Shown here: positions 5,301 through 6,587 of the stretch, piece after piece
How positions within the stretch are numbered: position 1 is the first letter of the stretch
Layout: every line of letters starts with the position of its first letter
Assembly: GCA_039029935.1 (NCBI GenBank)
Contig: JBCCFC010000786.1
Coordinates: 1 to 6,587, forward strand
DNA: 6,587 bases
Source of the DNA: G039029935 sp039029935
GTDB lineage: Bacteria; Chloroflexota; Anaerolineae; Caldilineales; Caldilineaceae
Direction of reading: 5' to 3'
Notes under the pieces: model-generated
What the model was told of the DNA's origin: nothing
What the model saw: only the letters and a program-made list of their open reading frames with translations
Database searches by the model: none
Made by a program: the position numbers and the translations under genes

Positions 5301-6416
5301 GGTTGGGATAGGCACATCCAAGACAGTGCGTTGCGGTGTCAGATGAATGCCTTCCAACAGTGCCATCTCTGCGGCGGCCACGACCTCGCCATTGTGACGC
5401 GCCCGCGATAGGCGATGGATGCGCGCCAGTCGTCTTGGCGTCAACCGACGATAGCTGCGAATTCGGTCGCCAGTCACCAACCGTCCTTGCGTGTCAATAT
5501 AGGCGCCAGTACAATAGCCCAACGCACATACCTCACCCTTGAAGCCCCATGCACCGTTGGTGAACTCACCGACCTCAACTCTGCTTTCGGCCAGAATCCA
5601 ATCTTCAGGTGGCATGGAGATACAAACAGTGTTTACTGTACAGTGAGGCACGTCAATACATGCACAAATCCCAAGTACACAACCGCATTTCTTTTCCGTC
5701 CAACAGGTAGGTTCAGGAAGAATACACCCCTCAAAAATTTTGCCCTTGGGTACCCCTATACGCATCATGCCCTCACCGCTAAAGTGGAACCCTTTGTAGT
5801 CGCTCCATGCATCAACCGTGACACGTCCCTCGGCTGCGATGACATCGACCCAGAGGGTGCTGTTAAGGCGAGTAGGTGTGATCACGGCCTTGGCCCCACC
5901 GACTTGGAAGATAAAGACACGCACCACACCATCCAGCGTCAGTTCAAAGGGTGATGGCTGCAATCTCATGCCCGCCTCTGCACTCAATACAGAAACACCA
6001 GCAATCTTGCGGCCCGCACTCAATCCGGCACGGACACTGATGGAGGGGATATCGCCAAAGCTGACACTCCCCTGCACCTTGGTCAGGAACAGACCCGTTG
6101 TGCCAATGGGAATCGAACACTCTAGCGTCAGCGAGGCCGAGCGAATGCCAAATTCGTCGGTCGCTTCTGGCATGAGCGGTGACTGGACATCTGCACCCAG
6201 ACGCATGGTCTGGCCGTCGCTGTTCTCACCAACTTTTTCGCCGTCAATCGACGTGAAGCGCACGACTGTGCCTTGGTTAAATGTGGCGTAAATTTCCGCC
6301 GAGATGGTGATGCCGGAACAGCCAGAGGCAGACCCCAACGCACCTGTGCTAAAGTGTCCTCTGGCGGAAATGAAATATGTATTGTTGTGTTTGATCAGCT
6401 CACCACTCAAGGCCAA
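2337..6416 (-). CDS. large modular extracellular protein with DUF4397, FN3 and Ig-like domains; 5'-truncated by an IS
   Basis: A 1,359-residue frame from a TTG at 6416. Order seen: a beta-rich part without clear family (1-225); a cysteine cluster (231-265, eight Cys); an Arg-rich stretch (318-340, ten Arg); the first half of a PGTW-type beta domain (372-412); two DUF4397-like modules (about 497-590, AVDIYLNGALFFDN, and 600-680, ARVRFVHAG...VNGQPRFDNVGFG); the apparent second half (697-730, IQPGTWQVDVD); an Ig-like region (735-850); an FN3-like module (861-965); three Ig-like modules (966-1075, 1078-1185, 1189-1303); a Pro/Glu/Asp/Thr linker (1306-1350); and the C-terminus RLFLPFVSR. These are adhesion or scaffold modules; no catalytic site was recognised. 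The architecture and tail point to a cell-surface or secreted protein, but there is no signal peptide. The same frame stays open and protein-like upstream to the IS end near 6455, so the native N-terminus is lost or lies beyond the element. TTG 6416 is the first start codon after the transposase TGA and has a strong Shine-Dalgarno, so a leaderless fragment might still be made. Otherwise this is a pseudogene. Confidence 0.85.
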   Translation of the reverse strand: MALSGELIKHNNTYFISARGHFSTGALGSASGCSGITISAEIYATFNQGTVVRFTSIDGEKVGENSDGQTMRLGADVQSPLMPEATDEFGIRSASLTLECSIPIGTTGLFLTKVQGSVSFGDIPSISVRAGLSAGRKIAGVSVLSAEAGMRLQPSPFELTLDGVVRVFIFQVGGAKAVITPTRLNSTLWVDVIAAEGRVTVDAWSDYKGFHFSGEGMMRIGVPKGKIFEGCILPEPTCWTEKKCGCVLGICACIDVPHCTVNTVCISMPPEDWILAESRVEVGEFTNGAWGFKGEVCALGYCTGAYIDTQGRLVTGDRIRSYRRLTPRRLARIHRLSRARHNGEVVAAAEMALLEGIHLTPQRTVLDVPIPTSSDVLFAFSIQGPPPTFDVIMPDGQRLDPANLPVNVTYTETVTMTAVSQSLPSGVMRLAERAAAVHAAQVQVEAQPLEGVTESDEVMYAKLVHAVGDEGAAVLDAIGVQSVLTEEDFPAQETGSADLRVAYGGQNTPAVDIYLNGALFFDNLMALSPTANNAVSRYGTVGVGVQTLQVRPAGDPNTLMLEQSVDLMADQAATWVLTDQGAQLTGNLISDDNQTAAVGQARVRFVHAGSQLGATSLTVNGQPRFDNVGFGQVTDYAVLQAITQTLQIQSGEQVVTLEMAPSEGSVYSIFLFDAINEGQVGPAIVTETDLFAQRLTQITYGINQIQPGTWQVDVDSDLLDDAFLLEVIGSVPPPTLEVVNAVSRTDTETDTELDVTWQVQSALTETVVSVYANPWETSTVITSVTAAGVQQEQQIGKFTGVPLAVGLQGPLDGSQQSMTFDTSQLPSGVYNIWVEADDQNSAPVRVYAPSPVNIAHAWPQTWDAQIAIDQDYRSLLMSWDQPSPDADTYRITLSTPSERLVQSATGAFTQTEPFIAQQVITTVELLTTTIGSLDPNVIYTVTIEAIDRETGHRVMATPTTFHSQAADFTVQAEMASAVMAGEAIDGQFIVSTDLTPYPDVIGLNVLEAPAGLSLRMATNIITPTSVVQKAVSGESNVAFTLAADVNMLPGDYQVIVEAVGGGFVRQYPLNITVLARPSFTLAANPSAVLLPVGGTASVDIVVDAVTESQGTVDLRLENIPEALGWSLSTTTIEPDLHVRTYNSTTAIANLVLTHTDFLTEAVYTVDVVAYDDLNEVRTTIELNVAEQSYQVMVSDAETQLEIGQGTLIPVDITALGAWSAPVVLSLGETGLPADMVAGLVMGTVNTVVEALAQSQPAITIDTLPAQVYLLVNTSADTEAMRYVFDLNAQSGDVAKVVSIVVETVATVTDAPSEPVAPDVTEPDAPSEPTEPDAPTEPDAPDVTEPDPTQTRLFLPFVSR
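2380..2472 (-). repeat. direct repeats encoding the Pro/Glu/Asp/Thr linker
   Basis: A 24-base unit occurs identically at 2380-2403 and 2449-2472, with partial copies of the GGCTCAGTTGGCGCATC type between and after them. The repeats encode APDVTEPDAPSEP-like units at residues 1316-1346 of the large protein. Such repeats commonly vary in number by slippage or recombination. The linker sits just before the C-terminal motif and probably acts as a flexible spacer. Confidence 0.75.
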
Positions 6417-6454
6417 GGAGACACCTCCTGCCTCGATTTTGGGTATGCTAAATT
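6417..6454 (-). pseudogene. remnant of the large gene's coding sequence upstream of the TTG
   Basis: In frame with the large protein these bases read FSIPKIEAGGVS, continuing directly into LALSGELIKHNNTYF. The composition matches the following beta-rich part and there is no stop. This indicates the original gene extended further upstream before the insertion; the frame meets the IS end at about 6455. Confidence 0.6.
6424..6429 (-). promoter_or_regulatory. strong Shine-Dalgarno before the TTG start of the large frame
   Basis: AGGAGG on the minus strand lies seven bases before TTG 6416, an ideal match and spacing. It falls inside what was formerly coding sequence (Ala-Gly-Gly codons), so it may be fortuitous. 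It decides the start used here because no ATG, GTG or TTG exists in frame between it and the TGA at 6477. Confidence 0.55.
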
Positions 6455-6476
6455 GGCTCTTCGTCCATGAGTGGGA
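6455..6476. repeat. terminal inverted repeat of the IS (one end only)
   Basis: The 22 bases between the transposase stop and the disrupted gene start with GGCTCTTCGTCC and are the only room for the element's terminal repeat, which may also extend into the transposase 3' end. The exact boundary (6455) is inferred from the GG start and from where the downstream protein-like frame resumes. Confidence 0.55.
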
Positions 6477-6587
6477 TCAAGTAGGAGCACCACACTCAGT
6501 GAGGATGCGAAGAACAAAATGTCGAAAATTACGATAGCCGTATCCTCGACGCATAATCAGCTTGATTTTGTTATTGACCCCTTCGAC
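6477..6587 (-). CDS. transposase, C-terminal end (ISL3-like, partial)
   Basis: The last 36 codons of a protein entering from the right edge, ending in TGA at 6479-6477. The translation begins VEGVNNKIKLIMRRGYGYR and continues NFRHFVLRILTECGAPT. This matches the typical C-terminus of ISL3-family (IS204/IS1001/IS1096/IS1165 type) DDE transposases, where the Glu of the xEGxNNKIK motif is the third catalytic acid and a YGYRNF-x-x-F-x-x-R tail follows. Nothing in the visible part suggests inactivation, but the catalytic Asp residues are outside the window. The enzyme would bind the element's ends and cut and move it. The stop codon lies practically at the element's terminus. It is in the same frame as the large downstream gene. 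Confidence 0.85.
   Translation of the reverse strand, partial: VEGVNNKIKLIMRRGYGYRNFRHFVLRILTECGAPT

Larger units (their letters stand above)
6455..6587 (-). mobile_element. end of an ISL3-family-like insertion sequence (partial)
   Basis: The transposase 3' end is followed within 22 bases by a terminus that reads GGCTCTTCGTCC inward from 6455. From recall, ISL3-family ends begin with GG and GGCTCTT-type sequences are common, and these elements make 8-bp target duplications. The flanking 8 bp here would be GCTAAATT (6447-6454). The other end is outside the window, so neither the partner inverted repeat nor the duplication can be confirmed. Confidence 0.75.

Noticed and set aside
5415..5954. 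179-codon plus-strand frame inside the large gene
   Set aside because: It is entirely antisense to a continuous, domain-bearing minus-strand gene, with no recognisable motif in its translation.

Overview
The window reads almost entirely on the minus strand. From right to left it holds: the end of an insertion sequence, a very long gene for a modular extracellular protein, a small secreted protein, a TetR-family regulator, and the start of a PEP-synthase-like enzyme. No rRNA, tRNA or CRISPR array was seen. The organism is most likely a member of the Chloroflexota, probably an Anaerolineae-like lineage. This is inference from three signs: the large protein ends in a Pro-rich linker plus 'FLPFV-S-R', it combines DUF4397 with many Ig/FN3-like modules, and both larger spacers carry hairpin repeats built on ATCCG/CGGAT words.

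Region 1-1380 is a compact regulator-enzyme unit. The TetR gene (611-1318) starts just downstream of a 9+12+9 inverted repeat that overlaps a plausible -10 box, so it probably represses itself. Six bases after its stop codon begins an enzyme with the N-terminal PEP/pyruvate-binding ATP-grasp domain (1-604, cut by the window edge). The enzyme's ribosome binding site lies in the last codons of the regulator, so the two are probably co-transcribed and translationally coupled. The enzyme may be a PEP synthase or a rifampin-phosphotransferase-like protein; the deciding domains are outside the window.

Region 1381-2336 holds a strong intrinsic terminator, a 57-bp near-perfect hairpin repeat, a 165-residue secreted protein that looks like a lone prealbumin-like fold domain, and a spacer of about 270 bp packed with nested inverted repeats.

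Region 2337-6454 is one uninterrupted frame of more than 1,350 residues: an unassigned beta-rich N-terminal part, a dense cysteine cluster, an Arg-rich stretch, two DUF4397 modules, an FN3-like module, three further Ig-like modules, a repetitive Pro/Glu/Asp/Thr linker and the C-terminal motif. Its true 5' end is missing. The frame runs without a break into the end of an ISL3-family-like element at about 6455, whose transposase C-terminus (6477-6587) is in the same frame and separated from it only by a TGA. The signal peptide is therefore lost or lies beyond the element. A strong AGGAGG sequence before a TTG codon at 6416 could still allow translation of the fragment.
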